64,000 nt of DNA from the NCBI RefSeq assembly GCF_900112025.1, contig NZ_FOKL01000007.1, positions 62,001 through 126,000 on the forward strand. The letters run 5' to 3'. Every line of letters begins with the position of its first letter. Position 1 is the stretch's first letter. The notes beneath the pieces are model-generated. The model ran no database searches. It was not told where the DNA came from and saw only the letters and a program-made list of their open reading frames with translations. This stretch comes from Janthinobacterium sp. 344 (GTDB lineage Bacteria; Pseudomonadota; Gammaproteobacteria; Burkholderiales; Burkholderiaceae_D). Shown in pieces: positions 63,076-64,000 of the stretch. Made by a program: the position numbers and the translations under genes.

Positions 63076-64000
63076 ATGAGTATCCGTAATCTCGACAAGC
63101 TGTTCAAGCCGGCCTCGGTGGCCCTGATCGGCGCCACGGCGCGCGACCGCAAGCTGGGCGCCATCGCCCTGTACAACCTGCTGGGCGGGGGATATCAGGG
63201 CGATATTTGGCCCGTCAACCCCAAGTACGACGAGCTGATGGGCCTGAAATGCTACCGCAAGCTGTCGCAGCTGCCGAAAGCGCCGGACCTGGCCATCATC
63301 TGCACGCCGCCCGCCACCATCACGGCCCTGATCCGCGAACTGGGCGCGCTGGGCACGCGCGCGGCCATCGTCATGACCTCGGGACTCGACCCCACGCGCG
63401 AACAGTCGCTGCGCCTGGCCATGCTGAAGGCGGCCAAGCCGCACCTGCTGCGCATCCTGGGGCCCAACAGCATGGGGCTGCTGGTGCCCAAACTGGGCTT
63501 GAACGCCAGCTTCGCGCACGTGGGCGCGACGAGCGGCAAGATCGCCTTTGTCTCGCAATCGGGCGCGCTGGTATCGGGCGTGCTCGACTGGGCCAACGCG
63601 CACGGCGTGGGCTTTTCCAAGTTCATTTCGCTGGGCGGCAGCTACGACATCGATTTCGGCGACCTGCTCGATTACCTGGCCGGCGACATCGACACGGCCG
63701 CCATCCTGCTGTACATGGAAGACATCCACGCGGCGCGCAAATTCATGTCGGCGGCGCGGGCGGCCGCGCGCAGCAAGCCCGTCATCGTGCTGAAGGCGGG
63801 GCGCGAGGCGGAAGGCGCGGCCGTGGCGGCCTGGCACACGGGCGCGCTGGCCGGCTCCGACGCCGTCTACGACGCGGCCATCCGCCGCGCCGGCATGCTG
63901 CGCGTGTATTCGGCCGAGGAGCTGTTCGACGCCGTGGAAACGCTCACGCATATCCGCGCGCAGCGCGGCGAGCGCCTGGCCATTTTGTGCAACGGCGGCG
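63076..64000 (+). CDS. ADP-forming acyl-CoA synthetase-like / Pat-type acetyltransferase, 3' partial
   Basis: The frame starts MSIRNLDKLFKPASVALIGA and stays open to the window edge (308 codons). It opens with the CoA-binding Rossmann domain of NDP-forming acyl-CoA synthetases, then the ligase domains with LRILGPNSMGLLVPKLGLNA, FVSQSGALVSGVLDWA and the WHTGALAGSDAVYDAAIRRA segment, where the His is the phosphorylated residue in active synthetases. The same start is found in the bacterial Pat/PatZ lysine acetyltransferases that carry a C-terminal GNAT domain; that end is outside the window. GAGG precedes the ATG. Confidence 0.85.
   Translation, partial: MSIRNLDKLFKPASVALIGATARDRKLGAIALYNLLGGGYQGDIWPVNPKYDELMGLKCYRKLSQLPKAPDLAIICTPPATITALIRELGALGTRAAIVMTSGLDPTREQSLRLAMLKAAKPHLLRILGPNSMGLLVPKLGLNASFAHVGATSGKIAFVSQSGALVSGVLDWANAHGVGFSKFISLGGSYDIDFGDLLDYLAGDIDTAAILLYMEDIHAARKFMSAARAAARSKPVIVLKAGREAEGAAVAAWHTGALAGSDAVYDAAIRRAGMLRVYSAEELFDAVETLTHIRAQRGERLAILCNGG

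Overview
The window is GC-rich (roughly 65 percent by eye) and densely coded on both strands. The gene content points to a betaproteobacterium of the family Oxalobacteraceae (Janthinobacterium, Duganella or Massilia type). This placement is an inference from gene order (metG, GNAT, DUF3460, scpA, panC; earP next to efp; lysA divergent from a LysR gene) and protein flavour, not from a database comparison. Most of the window is chromosomal housekeeping. No prophage, integrase, insertion sequence or CRISPR array is visible.

Layout. 1-7.4 kb: the end of a membrane-anchored Crp-barrel-like protein, a small lipoprotein, then a leftward run metG, GNAT, DUF3460, scpA, panC, with apbC divergent from metG. 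7.6-16.5 kb: a two-receiver hybrid histidine kinase, a PafA-like phosphatase, a phospholipase-D-type lipoprotein, and the lysA/lysR pair. 16.6-23.2 kb: gltX, a tRNA-Ala/tRNA-Glu field containing two decaying tRNA-Ala copies and a secreted DUF5694-like gene, then earP and efp (EF-P rhamnosylation). 23.2-31 kb: an amidase remnant, an Ivy-like lysozyme-inhibitor gene overlapping a GNAT gene, aqpZ, an AraC regulator divergent from an Fsr-like exporter, and cysS behind a possible Cys-rich leader peptide and terminator. 31-40 kb: dbpA, a small repeat protein, a Tat-exported phosphoesterase, and an iron-uptake set (Fur box, ECF sigma, FecR, TonB receptor). 40-48.7 kb: two identical initiator tRNA genes around a small secreted protein, a methyltransferase, several small proteins, and sbcD-sbcC. 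48.8-64 kb: a diguanylate cyclase, a YajD-type HNH protein, a two-component pair split by an opposing TonB receptor, a di-heme oxidoreductase with two discoidin-like domains, a YcaQ-type glycosylase translationally coupled to a DUF2804 gene, and the start of an acyl-CoA synthetase/acetyltransferase.

The least explained signals are non-coding. A 99-bp element occurs twice (1148-1246 and 33078-33176) at 89 percent identity without gaps. It lies in the same place both times, 12-13 nt after the stop codon of a leftward gene and 21-23 nt before a strong GC hairpin, and its central hairpin shows one compensatory base-pair change. The second is a 32-codon leader ORF with three Cys codons followed by an intrinsic terminator directly upstream of cysS, which suggests Cys-responsive attenuation. 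The third is a tandem tRNA-Ala unit that has lost tRNA integrity in steps while its terminator repeats remain.
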